A DNA stretch of 64,000 bases from contig NZ_AQWN01000011.1 of the NCBI RefSeq assembly GCF_000376385.1, forward strand, positions 62,001-126,000, in the 5' to 3' direction. The DNA is from Desulfurispora thermophila DSM 16022. GTDB taxonomy: Bacteria > Bacillota > Desulfotomaculia > Desulfotomaculales > Desulfurisporaceae. Both the position numbers and the translations under genes were made by a program. Within the stretch, counting starts at the first letter, position 1; the number at the start of each line of letters is the position of its first letter. Below are positions 55,244-63,566 of the stretch, in pieces. The notes beneath the pieces were generated by a model. The model ran no database searches and was not told the origin of the DNA. It was given only the letters and a program-made list of their open reading frames with translations.

Positions 55244-56260
55244 ATGGCTATGATGAATTACCCAACAAAAGTTGTCCTGGGTGAGATCACCGTCCGGGAC
55301 GGTTTTCAGCACGAGGAAATCCTGATCCCTACCACGGCCAAGCTATGGGTGCTGGAAGAATTAATCCTGGCCGGGTTTAGGCGGTTGGAGGTAACCAACT
55401 TTGGCAACCCCAGAGCCATGCCCCAGTTTGCCGACGCGGATGAGCTTTTCAAAGCTATTCGGAACAGTAAAAGGGTGAAAAACCTGCTCCCGGAAGTGGA
55501 ACTTACGGCAGTTACCATCAGCGAACGCGCTGTGGATAGAGCTATTGCGGCCAGAAAGGAAGGCTACGGTCCGGATCGTATCTTGCAAATGGTTTCCACC
55601 TCCGAGCCACATCAGTTGAAGAACTCCGGCATGACACACCGGGAGTACTGGGCCATGACCGAACGATGCATCCAAAAAGCACATGATGCCGGCATGAAAT
55701 TCTGCGGTACGGTCAGCACTATTTGGGGTTGCCCAATAGCGGGCCCCACGGAATTGAAAACAGCGGTTGAGTTTACCAAAAGGTATCTTTCCTTGGGAGC
55801 AGACGACATTGAACACGCTGACCACGACGGCTCTGCCCCGCCCAACAAGGTTTATGAGTATTTCAGCATGGTCCTGGACGCGCTGCCCGACCCCAAGCTG
55901 CACATAGCTCATTTTCATGTCACCCGGGGCTGGGGGCTGGCCAATGTCCTAGCAGCCCTGCAAGCCGGTATTACCCATTTTGAAAGCACAATGGGTGGAA
56001 TTGGCGGACAGCCGGCAAATTTTGTAGGAGGTAGCCCTGTGCCGGGAACTGGGTCCTACTACTACCAGGATCCCAATATTGTCGGTCTGGTTTGCACTGA
56101 AGACATGGTGGTCATGATGGATGAAATGGGTATTGACACTGGCGTCAATGTAGACCGGGTGCTGGAAATAGGGCGAATGGTGGAAAAAATATGTGGCCGC
56201 CGCCTGCGCAGCGAATGCATTAGAACAGGACGTATCCCCAAAGGCAAAACCGGGTTTTAG
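55244..56260 (+). CDS. HMG-CoA lyase family protein lacking the catalytic cysteine
   Basis: 338 residues. ITVRDGFQHEE retains the metal/substrate RD pair and HFHVTRGWGL the two metal histidines, but the loop that in true HMG-CoA lyases reads GGLGGCP is GGIGGQP here. The aspartate of HxHD is also Val. It is probably a related DRE-TIM enzyme with a different acyl substrate, or a catalytically altered paralogue. It lies between the hydratase and a canonical-looking lyase. Confidence 0.82.
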   Translation: MAMMNYPTKVVLGEITVRDGFQHEEILIPTTAKLWVLEELILAGFRRLEVTNFGNPRAMPQFADADELFKAIRNSKRVKNLLPEVELTAVTISERAVDRAIAARKEGYGPDRILQMVSTSEPHQLKNSGMTHREYWAMTERCIQKAHDAGMKFCGTVSTIWGCPIAGPTELKTAVEFTKRYLSLGADDIEHADHDGSAPPNKVYEYFSMVLDALPDPKLHIAHFHVTRGWGLANVLAALQAGITHFESTMGGIGGQPANFVGGSPVPGTGSYYYQDPNIVGLVCTEDMVVMMDEMGIDTGVNVDRVLEIGRMVEKICGRRLRSECIRTGRIPKGKTGF

Positions 56261-56277
56261 AGGAGGTCTGAGCAATT

Positions 56278-57198
56278 TTGCACTGGCCTGACAGCATCCG
56301 CTTGCGGGAAGTTGGTCCCCGCGACGGCTGGCAAAGCATTAAACAAGTGATACCCACCGCAGATAAGGCATATTTCATACTCCAACTCATTAAATGTGGT
56401 TTGCGAGAACTGGAGATTACTTCCTTTGTCAGCCCTCGCGCCGTTCCCCAACATGTGGACGCTGAACATTTGTTTGATATTTTAAAAAATAATACTTTCC
56501 AGGGCCCTGAGCCAGTGTTAAGCGCTCTGGTGATAAACACTACCGGTGTAAAACGCGCCATTTCCTGCGGCGTATCCACCCTGGCTGCAGTGATTTCCGC
56601 CACCCAAAGTCACAGCCTGGCCAACAGTGGTTTAACCATTGAAGATGCTTTACTAGAATTGACCTCCATGCACAACCTGGCAACAAGTCACGGCATAAAG
56701 GTAAGGGTAGCTATAGCCACCGCATTTGGCTATCCTGGCCATGAAAGTGTTGATATTCAGCGTTTGCGTGTGATCGTTGATAATTTAATACACCTAAAAA
56801 TTGATGAAATCATTCTGGCCGACACACCAGGCCTGGCCAGTCCCCGGCAAATTTATCAGACAGTACATGCTTTAAATAAGTCCTATCCTGGACACACCTG
56901 GGGCCTACACTTGCACGACGCCCACGGTCTGGGTCTGACCAACGTCTTAGCTGGGATTATGGCGGGCGCAACAGTCATTGAAACGTCTCTCGGGGGCCTG
57001 GGCGGTTGTCCGTTCCTGCCCGGTGCCAAAGGCAATGTGGCTACCGAAAAGGTAGCCTTCATGCTGCAGGAAATGAGCATAAACACAGGTGTCTCTCTAT
57101 CCTGTCTTAGAAAACTGTTAGAAAAATGTCCATTACCATACAATCCCTACCGAAAGGAGCAAAATCAAAATGACTCAGCTGGACAGTTTCAGTCGTGA
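56278..57198 (+). CDS. Hydroxymethylglutaryl-CoA lyase
   Basis: 306 residues. LREVGPRDGWQSIKQV, HLHDAHGLGLTNVLA and SLGGLGGCPFLPGAKGNVATE contain the RD pair, metal histidines and catalytic Cys of HMG-CoA lyase. It cleaves HMG-CoA to acetoacetate and acetyl-CoA. TTG start with AGGAGGT. With the two upstream genes it forms the lower isovalerate/leucine pathway. Confidence 0.9.
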   Translation: MHWPDSIRLREVGPRDGWQSIKQVIPTADKAYFILQLIKCGLRELEITSFVSPRAVPQHVDAEHLFDILKNNTFQGPEPVLSALVINTTGVKRAISCGVSTLAAVISATQSHSLANSGLTIEDALLELTSMHNLATSHGIKVRVAIATAFGYPGHESVDIQRLRVIVDNLIHLKIDEIILADTPGLASPRQIYQTVHALNKSYPGHTWGLHLHDAHGLGLTNVLAGIMAGATVIETSLGGLGGCPFLPGAKGNVATEKVAFMLQEMSINTGVSLSCLRKLLEKCPLPYNPYRKEQNQNDSAGQFQS

Positions 57199-57691
57199 GC
57201 AATTATATAGTTTTATTGTCGACCTGGCTAAACGCTGGCTGGCCCACGACGGGCTATGGTTTCAAGCAGTCGAGGAGATGCACGGTATGGAAGAAGCCAT
57301 CAAAGCCGACATCGCAGCATGGAGGAAATTCACAGTTATTGAAGCCAAACGAATCATGGAAATTCTGGGTGCTTCCCCAGGTCAGGGAATCCCAGCACTG
57401 AAAAAAGCCCTAGCACTTCGCCTGTATGCATTTATAAATAAACAAGAGATTATTGATGTTGACGATAACACGATCATTTTTCGCATGAACGATTGCCGGG
57501 TGCAGTCAGCTCGTAAACGCAAAGGTTTGCCCGATTTTCCCTGCAAACAAGTGGGATTAGTGGAATACGAATATTTCGCCAAAACCATAGACCCGCGTAT
57601 AAAAACCCGCTGCATTGCCTGTCCGCCTGACGAACACCCACCGGAATTTTATTGCGCCTGGGAATTCAAATTGAATGAAAGCGTTCAATAA
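57170..57691 (+). CDS. DUF6125-like conserved protein
   Basis: 173 residues, AAGGAGC before ATG. It overlaps the lyase gene by 29 nt. The C-terminal half has CRVQSARKRKGLPDFPCK and CIACPPDEHPPEFYCAWEF, four or five conserved cysteines suggesting a metal or substrate site. I associate it with the family DUF6125 found in anaerobes; function unknown. Confidence 0.8.
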   Translation: MTQLDSFSREQLYSFIVDLAKRWLAHDGLWFQAVEEMHGMEEAIKADIAAWRKFTVIEAKRIMEILGASPGQGIPALKKALALRLYAFINKQEIIDVDDNTIIFRMNDCRVQSARKRKGLPDFPCKQVGLVEYEYFAKTIDPRIKTRCIACPPDEHPPEFYCAWEFKLNESVQ

Positions 57692-57702
57692 GGCATAAAA
57701 GC

Positions 57703-57745
57703 AAAATTCCCACCTCTAAAATACTTTAGAGAGTGGGAATTTTTT
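57703..57745. terminator. Bidirectional terminator
   Basis: AAAATTCCCAC...CTCTAAA pairs with TTTAGAG...GTGGGAATTTT (one bulge), with T-runs on the plus strand and A-runs on the other side. It serves the lyase operon and the minus-strand microprotein operon. Confidence 0.88.
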
Positions 57746-57807
57746 GCTGTTCATTCTGTCCTCACCTTATGTATGTAATATTTATCTGCGTGATATAAAT
57801 CAGCCTA

Positions 57808-57891
57808 TTACCAGCGCTGGGAGCGGGCAATCACGAAGAAGAGACCCAGCATCAACAGGTTGTAAGGGATCATGGAAAACCATCTCAACAT
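57808..57891 (-). CDS. 27-residue membrane microprotein, copy 1
   Basis: The frame starts at ATG 57891 (GGAGGT is 7 nt upstream) and ends TAA at 57808. An ATG at 57897 is also in frame but too close to the ribosome-binding site. The product has an Arg near the N-terminus, a hydrophobic core (FSMIPYNLLMLGLFFVIA) and a basic end RSQRW. It differs from copy 2 by one conservative Leu/Val change. Third gene after the HD-GYP gene. No family known to me. Confidence 0.82.
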   Translation of the reverse strand: MLRWFSMIPYNLLMLGLFFVIARSQRW

Positions 57892-57992
57892 GTTCATTAC
57901 CTCCATCTAAAAGATTTTTTTAGCTTATTAGCAGGTAACCATGCACTATCGATTAAACTGATTTTTAGATCAAACCGCCTATCATTGAGTTT

Positions 57993-58076
57993 TTACCAGC
58001 GCTGGGAACGTGCGATCACGAAGAAAAGACCCAGCATTACCAGGTTGTAGGGAATCATGGAAAACCATCTCAGCAT
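57993..58076 (-). CDS. 27-residue membrane microprotein, copy 2
   Basis: ATG 58076 lies 8 nt after GGGGGG (58085-58090), which is inside the last codons of the HD-GYP gene; the start overlaps the HD-GYP stop by 7 nt. The stop is TAA at 57993. The sequence is MLRWFSMIPYNLVMLG plus a basic end, matching copy 1. Between the copies 8 of 27 codons differ, 7 synonymously, evidence that the peptide is under selection. Confidence 0.85.
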   Translation of the reverse strand: MLRWFSMIPYNLVMLGLFFVIARSQRW

Positions 58077-59344
58077 CCTATATACCCCCCTTTCATAAAC
58101 TTGTTATTTTGAGTTTTATCAATAACCCTGCAAAAAGCATCTACCACAACCGGGTCAAATTGACTTCCCGCATTCTCACGTAATATTTTCATTGCTCGAT
58201 TGCTGTCCATAGCTTTACGATAAGGTCTGTCAGTTGTCATGGCATCATAACTGTCGGCTACTGCCATAATTTTTGCCCCTAAAGGTATCTCTGAGCCATG
58301 CAACCCCAGCGGATAACCCCTACCATCAACCCGCTCATGGTGCATGAGAACAAATATTGCTCCATTTTTGTACATGTCTAGATTTTTCAAAATTTCGTAA
58401 CCGCTTTTGCTGTGCTGCTTCATCAACGCATACTCATCATCTGTTAAGGCATCCGGTTTAAGTAACACATTATCGCGCACTGATATCTTGCCCAGGTCGT
58501 GTACCATACCTGCCGTATATATCTGTTCCACTTCTTCGGGTGACAACTGCATCTCCTCGGCAATCATCCTGGCATACTCGGCTACTCTTTTGGAGTGCTG
58601 GGCCGTATACACATCTCGCAAATCAACGATTTCAGAAATGACCTCCATTGTTTTGCGCGTTTCCCTGCTGAGCTGAAAATAATTTTTAAAACTTAAATGA
58701 GCAGTTGCCAGGGGAGGTATTAGCAGGAGCATTCCCCAGGGCTGAACGCTGTATAGAATAACCATCAACATACTTATGGGTGCCAGGGTAGTAAAGTACA
58801 GCATTTTCATGCCGATATCACTGAATATGACATGCCCTAACGGTTTCTGGAGACTCAGTGCAACTATAATTGAAACAAGCAAAACATTTACTGTAACATA
58901 TACAAAACTAGCTATAACCAAAGCAGGCAAATCATCGGGTAACATAAACATTGCCGCCGATTTCTTGAAGAAGTAGAATGCCTCTCCCGTAAAAAAAATG
59001 GTTATAGCATACTGGCAAGCGTTGAATAGAAGCTTTTTCAAACCCCTTCTACCCCACGCATCGGTGACTACATTAGCAATTAATGACACGATAATGGCGA
59101 AGTCAACACCATAAATAATTACCATTGCCAAATTTATTGAGAACGACAGGGTTATCTGATCTTTCGTGTTCAGCAAGACCGGATTCATTTCGATGGGTAT
59201 GGCAAAAGCTACCCACAAAAACAAAACAGCAAGGTAATCAAAATTAAAACCTGCTACAGCTTTATAAATTACGAAAAGACCAATAACAACAACAAGATAG
59301 AAATAAAAACCAAATAGCCGTCTCGCCAATGCCGTATACGGCAT
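58070..59344 (-). CDS. Membrane HD-GYP domain protein (putative cyclic-di-GMP phosphodiesterase)
   Basis: 424 residues. Residues 1-220 contain about seven membrane helices of a MASE-type sensor. The HD-GYP domain has HSKRVAEYARM (250-260), HDLGK (282-286) and HHERVDGRGYP (335-345), all metal and GYP residues intact. It probably degrades cyclic di-GMP. GGGGGT precedes the ATG. Two 27-residue membrane microproteins follow, the first overlapping its stop. Confidence 0.95.
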   Translation of the reverse strand: MPYTALARRLFGFYFYLVVVIGLFVIYKAVAGFNFDYLAVLFLWVAFAIPIEMNPVLLNTKDQITLSFSINLAMVIIYGVDFAIIVSLIANVVTDAWGRRGLKKLLFNACQYAITIFFTGEAFYFFKKSAAMFMLPDDLPALVIASFVYVTVNVLLVSIIVALSLQKPLGHVIFSDIGMKMLYFTTLAPISMLMVILYSVQPWGMLLLIPPLATAHLSFKNYFQLSRETRKTMEVISEIVDLRDVYTAQHSKRVAEYARMIAEEMQLSPEEVEQIYTAGMVHDLGKISVRDNVLLKPDALTDDEYALMKQHSKSGYEILKNLDMYKNGAIFVLMHHERVDGRGYPLGLHGSEIPLGAKIMAVADSYDAMTTDRPYRKAMDSNRAMKILRENAGSQFDPVVVDAFCRVIDKTQNNKFMKGGYIGC

Positions 59345-59482
59345 TGTGCTTACCCCCAGGATGTGATATAATTATGTTTTGTCTACTTTCAAGGCTAATT
59401 ATAACTCTGCTTGATAAATAAATCAAGTAATATTTTGCCAGTCGCAAGAAAATTTTTTGTTTTTTTAAGTCAAAATTTTTGC

Positions 59483-59488
59483 TATAAT
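59483..59488 (+). promoter_or_regulatory. Probable -10 element of the malic enzyme gene
   Basis: TATAAT, 60 nt before the start codon; the -35 is unclear in the T-rich sequence upstream. Confidence 0.45.
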
Positions 59489-59547
59489 GCCAATATAATG
59501 TTTTGTATTATGAATACTTGATCCACAAGCAAGGAGATGTTTATGCC

Positions 59548-60966
59548 ATGCCAATCTCGCTTAATGTCACCATTCGTCTCAGGCTGCTTAACAAGCCGGG
59601 TACATTAGCCAAAGTTCTGACAACCATAGCCGAGTCCGGCGGTAGCCTGGGCTCCATTGATCTACTTTCCGCTTCCCATGATCATGTAATCAGGGAACTT
59701 ATGGTACGGGTGCCAGACAAACAAAGCTTGAAAAATATTGCTGCCAGACTGGATAGTCTGACTGGCGTAGATGTCATATATATCGCCGACCGGATTTTAC
59801 TAAAACACCTGGGGGGCAAACTGGAGGTTACAGCTAAAAGAAACATAGAAACACGTGAAGACCTGACGCTGGTTTACACGCCGGGGGTGGCCAAAGTTGC
59901 CCAATCAATACACCAAAATCCAGATCTGGCCTACCGCTTTACCATTAAGTGCAACAGCGTAGCTATTGTTACGGACGGCTCAGCGGTTTTGGGTCTGGGC
60001 AATTTAGGCCCGACAGCAGCCCTGCCGGTAATGGAGGGGAAGTCGCTTTTATTTAAACGGTTTGGCAATATTGATGCTTTCCCAATTTGTTTGAACACAC
60101 AGGAGCCAGAACAAATCATCAATACTGTGGTTGCGCTTTCACCGGTATTTGGCGGCATCAATCTGGAAGATATCGCTGCCCCCAGGTGCTTTATCATTGA
60201 AGAAGTCTTACGGGAGAAATTGGACATACCCGTATTCCATGACGACCAGCATGGTACCGCTATTGTGACACTGGCCGGCTTAATTAACGCGCTCAAGATT
60301 GTCCGCAAGAGATTGGCGGAATGCAAGATTGTGATCAGCGGAGCGGGGGCAGCGGGAATGGCCATCACCCGTATTTTACTCAAAGCAGGAGCCAATAATA
60401 TTGTGGTCTGTGACCGCCAGGGAGCAATCAGCCCCCAGCGTACATATCATGATAAGTACAAAGCCTGGCTGGCCCAAAACACCAACCCTCAAGGTATTAA
60501 CGGCAATCTCAACGAAGCATTGAAAAATGCTGATATTTTTATAGGCGTCTCGGGACCGGGCCTTCTTACCCGGCAAGACATCATGAATATGACAGAAAAA
60601 CCAATAGTATTTGCTCTGGCCAACCCGGAACCAGAAATTGCCCCGGAAGAAATCTTTGATATTGCTGGTGTGGTTGCTACAGGTCGTTCCGACTACCCCA
60701 ATCAAATCAACAACGTACTGGCCTTTCCTGGTATTTTCCGCGGCGCCCTGGACTGCCATGCCCGCTGCATTAACGACGAAATGAACCTGGCGGCAGCGGA
60801 AGCACTGGCCAACATTATTACACCAGAACAATTAAACGCCGAAAATATCATCCCCTCGGTTTTCAGTCCCAAGGTGGTGAAAACCGTTGCCCAGGCGGTC
60901 ACCAGGGCAGCTGAAAGAACTGGCGTAGCACGCAAACACACCAGCGATATTGATAATTTGCTTTAA
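59548..60966 (+). CDS. NAD-dependent malic enzyme with N-terminal ACT domain
   Basis: 472 residues from ATG 59548 (AAGGAGA upstream). Residues 1-85 form an ACT domain (IRLRLLNKPGTLAKVLTTIAE), probably regulatory. The malic-enzyme domains follow: YTPGVAKVA, VTDGSAVLGLGNLG, FHDDQHGTA and the NAD site VISGAGAAGMA. It decarboxylates malate to pyruvate, a possible link to the mmc pathway. The gene ends at a strong hairpin. Confidence 0.96.
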   Translation: MPISLNVTIRLRLLNKPGTLAKVLTTIAESGGSLGSIDLLSASHDHVIRELMVRVPDKQSLKNIAARLDSLTGVDVIYIADRILLKHLGGKLEVTAKRNIETREDLTLVYTPGVAKVAQSIHQNPDLAYRFTIKCNSVAIVTDGSAVLGLGNLGPTAALPVMEGKSLLFKRFGNIDAFPICLNTQEPEQIINTVVALSPVFGGINLEDIAAPRCFIIEEVLREKLDIPVFHDDQHGTAIVTLAGLINALKIVRKRLAECKIVISGAGAAGMAITRILLKAGANNIVVCDRQGAISPQRTYHDKYKAWLAQNTNPQGINGNLNEALKNADIFIGVSGPGLLTRQDIMNMTEKPIVFALANPEPEIAPEEIFDIAGVVATGRSDYPNQINNVLAFPGIFRGALDCHARCINDEMNLAAAEALANIITPEQLNAENIIPSVFSPKVVKTVAQAVTRAAERTGVARKHTSDIDNLL

Positions 60967-61003
60967 AGAGGTTAAGGACAGGATTATTAATATTGAGTAA
61001 CAA

Positions 61004-61050
61004 AAGAAAGAACCGGGGCAACTAAAACCATTGAGCTCCGGTTCTTTCTT
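61004..61050 (+). terminator. Terminator of the malic enzyme gene
   Basis: AAGAAAGAACCGG (61004-61016) and CCGGTTCTTTCTT (61038-61050) form a perfect 13-bp stem with a 21-nt loop. The T-run is short, as the stem itself ends in T-rich sequence. Confidence 0.75.
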
Positions 61051-61060
61051 AACCAAAAAC

Positions 61061-61134
61061 TGGAGCGGGTGATGGGAATCGAACCCACGTACCCGGCTTG
61101 GAAGGCCGGTGCTCTACCATTGAGCTACACCCGC
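61061..61134 (-). tRNA. tRNA-Gly (TCC)
   Basis: Minus-strand cloverleaf. Acceptor GCGGGTG pairs with CACCCGC, anticodon loop CTTCCAA with anticodon TCC, T loop GGTTCGATTCC, encoded CCA. Confidence 0.95.
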
Positions 61135-61262
61135 TTATCAAACACGGCTATTCTGTTTTGCAGCAATTAATATTATACTGCCGCCTACTCCTTCTGTCAA
61201 GGTATAAAGGGTAAACCCCGAATAATATTTCTTGTAAAGCCCGAATACAACCAGGCCCAGTA

Positions 61263-61298
61263 CAAAAAGAAGGTGGGAAAACCTTATTATACCCCACC
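61263..61298 (-). terminator. Terminator of the rph-rdgB operon
   Basis: On the minus strand GGTGGG (within the last codons) pairs with CCCACC, then TTCTTTTT. Confidence 0.6.
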
Positions 61299-61898
61299 CC
61301 GTTCTTCATTCACCAGACCGGCGATAATCTCCCGGGCCAGGGTTAATGCCTGGGCACGATGGCTAATGCTGTTCTTTATATCTGGAGGTAGTTGTGCAAA
61401 GGTCTGCCCATATTGGGGAACAATGAAAAGGGGATCATAACCAAATCCACCATCACCTGCCGGTTTAAAGCCGATCACGCCCTCGCACTTTCCTTCACTG
61501 TAGTACAATTGTCCATCAGGAGTAGCAATGGCAATCACACAAACAAACCGCGCCGTCCGCTTTTCCCGGGGTACACCCGTGAGCAGCTTGAGCAGCTTGT
61601 AGTTATTGGCAGCATCGTTGGCCTTTGCACCGGCAAAGCGCGCCGAATAAACTCCCGGGGCCCCGCCCAGATAGTCTACTTCCAAACCGCTATCGTCGGC
61701 CAGGGCTGTCAAACCGGTGGCCAGCATTACCGAACGGGCCTTTTGAGCCGCGTTTTCCTGAAAGGTAGAGCCTTCCTCCGCTAATTCAGGAATATTGTCA
61801 AAGTCAGATAGTGAGAGTATCTCAACCGGCATATCGGAGAGCATAGCTTTTATTTCCCGTATTTTACCCTGATTTCGGCTGGCTATAACCAAGCGCAT
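61287..61898 (-). CDS. rdgB: XTP/dITP diphosphatase (RdgB/HAM1)
   Basis: 203 residues from ATG 61898. RLVIASRNQGKIREIKAML at the start, ADDSGLEVDYLGGAPGVYSARFAG and GDGGFGYDPLF are the family motifs. It removes non-canonical purine nucleotides. A GTG at 61913, within the overlap with rph, is an alternative start. Confidence 0.96.
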   Translation of the reverse strand: MRLVIASRNQGKIREIKAMLSDMPVEILSLSDFDNIPELAEEGSTFQENAAQKARSVMLATGLTALADDSGLEVDYLGGAPGVYSARFAGAKANDAANNYKLLKLLTGVPREKRTARFVCVIAIATPDGQLYYSEGKCEGVIGFKPAGDGGFGYDPLFIVPQYGQTFAQLPPDIKNSISHRAQALTLAREIIAGLVNEERGGV

Positions 61899-61905
61899 CT
61901 TCTCA

Positions 61906-62661
61906 TCACACACCCAAAATCAACTTTGTTATCTCTTCGCCCAAAATCTGTTGCTGGTAATCTACCAGTTGTCCAATGCCGGTCTGAGCCAAATCCAGCA
62001 TACTGTTCAGCTCTTCCCGGCTGAAAAAGGCTTCCTCACCAGTACCCTGCACTTCCACAAACTGCCCTCTCCCCGTCATCACAATATTCATGTCCACCTC
62101 TGCTACCACATCTTCCTCATAGCACAGATCCAGTAAAAGCTGCCCCTCAACTCGCCCCACGCTTACCGCAGCCACAAAATCCTGCACAGGCATTCTGTCA
62201 ATCAATCCCTGCCGCAATAAGCCGTACATGGCGTCCACCATGGCTACAAAAGCACCAGTGATTGAGGCAGTTCGAGTACCTCCATCGGCCTGAATGACAT
62301 CACAGTCCAATATGATTGTCCTCTCACCCAGCAGCGTCAGATCTACAACAGCCCGCAAAGCCCTTCCAATCAACCGCTGGATTTCCATAGTCCGCCCGCC
62401 CTGGCGACCCTTGCTCGCCTCCCGTGCTGTACGCTCCACAGTAGCCCTGGGCAACATGCCATATTCAGCTGTTATCCACCCCGGCTGTTCGGCTAATTTG
62501 CGAAAGGGAGGCAATCTGTCTTCCACCGTAGCATTACAGATCACCCTGGTGTGACCCATCTCAATTAATACTGAACCTTCCGCGTATCGATTATATTGAC
62601 GTACAATGTTAAAAGGCCGCAGTCTATTATACTCCCTGCCATCCGGTCTTGCGTACAACAC
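61906..62661 (-). CDS. rph: Ribonuclease PH
   Basis: 251 residues. [53 protein letters not shown] and [19 protein letters not shown] are RNase PH signatures. It trims tRNA 3' ends. GTG start with GGAGGG. rdgB follows closely, a common pair. Confidence 0.97.
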   Translation of the reverse strand: MLYARPDGREYNRLRPFNIVRQYNRYAEGSVLIEMGHTRVICNATVEDRLPPFRKLAEQPGWITAEYGMLPRATVERTAREASKGRQGGRTMEIQRLIGRALRAVVDLTLLGERTIILDCDVIQADGGTRTASITGAFVAMVDAMYGLLRQGLIDRMPVQDFVAAVSVGRVEGQLLLDLCYEEDVVAEVDMNIVMTGRGQFVEVQGTGEEAFFSREELNSMLDLAQTGIGQLVDYQQQILGEEITKLILGV

Positions 62662-62684
62662 AATCCCTCCCGGCTCTTATTATT

Positions 62685-63467
62685 TTACAGAACAAAATAA
62701 GTATCCCCTTCCGTGGCCAGGTATACTTTGTTCCCATAAGCTTCCTCCGCCTGACGACGCAGTTCCTCCAGATCGTATTCCGGCCAAAAATGGGTCAAAA
62801 TCAGTTCTTTCACCCTGGCCTGCCGGGCCAATTCACCGGCCTGTCCTGCAGTCATATGCCTACCCGCCATAACATCCAGGTCACTATTTAAACCGCTGGC
62901 CTCACATAAAAGTATATCCGCTTTTTCAGCAAACCGAGTTAGATCAGGTGTTGGGCAAGTATCGCCGGTATAAACCAGATAACCTGATCCTTCTACACCA
63001 ACAGCGTAAGCGGGTAGATTATGCTGTACCGGCAGCAGATAGTAGCGTACCGGTCCCACATGGCAAACATGCACTAACACGCCGGGAGGCACAGTTTCTC
63101 TGGGCAAATCTTTAATAAATACTGTATTAAAAGCATCCTGGCAACTGGCAAAATAACCAGCAATATCAGCGGGCTGGTCGGGCAAGTATAGGTTAACCAG
63201 ACCCTGGCGGCGGCTACCATCTCGTAAAGCACCGGCAATGGCATGACGCAAGCAGTGCAAATCAGCATAGTGATCGGGATGCAGGTGGGTTATAATTACT
63301 GAATGAACCGAACGAAAGTCAAATATTTGGTGTAAGCGACTAAAAGACCCGTGGCCCAAGTCCAAAACCGTATTGGTTGCCGCATCCTGAATCACATACC
63401 CTGAACAAGCTCCCCCCGGTGCAGGATAGGGAGCCCAACAACCCAATACCGTTACTCGCATAAACAT
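62685..63467 (-). CDS. MBL-fold metallo-hydrolase
   Basis: 260 residues. THLHPDHYADLH is the HxHxDH metal motif, VYTGDTCPTPDL and DVMAGRHMTAGQAGELA add ligands. It resembles the RNase Z/ElaC-like or phosphonate-type branch; the substrate is uncertain. GAGAGGGG precedes the ATG. It lies upstream of rph on the same strand with 23 nt between. Confidence 0.9.
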   Translation of the reverse strand: MFMRVTVLGCWAPYPAPGGACSGYVIQDAATNTVLDLGHGSFSRLHQIFDFRSVHSVIITHLHPDHYADLHCLRHAIAGALRDGSRRQGLVNLYLPDQPADIAGYFASCQDAFNTVFIKDLPRETVPPGVLVHVCHVGPVRYYLLPVQHNLPAYAVGVEGSGYLVYTGDTCPTPDLTRFAEKADILLCEASGLNSDLDVMAGRHMTAGQAGELARQARVKELILTHFWPEYDLEELRRQAEEAYGNKVYLATEGDTYFVL

Positions 63468-63566
63468 TTTCCCCTCTCAACCATATTTACTATAAATAAA
63501 AGAACAACGCCAACAATAATCAACAGTGCATCAAAATTTTTCTATCAAAAATCATAAAGGAACGCC

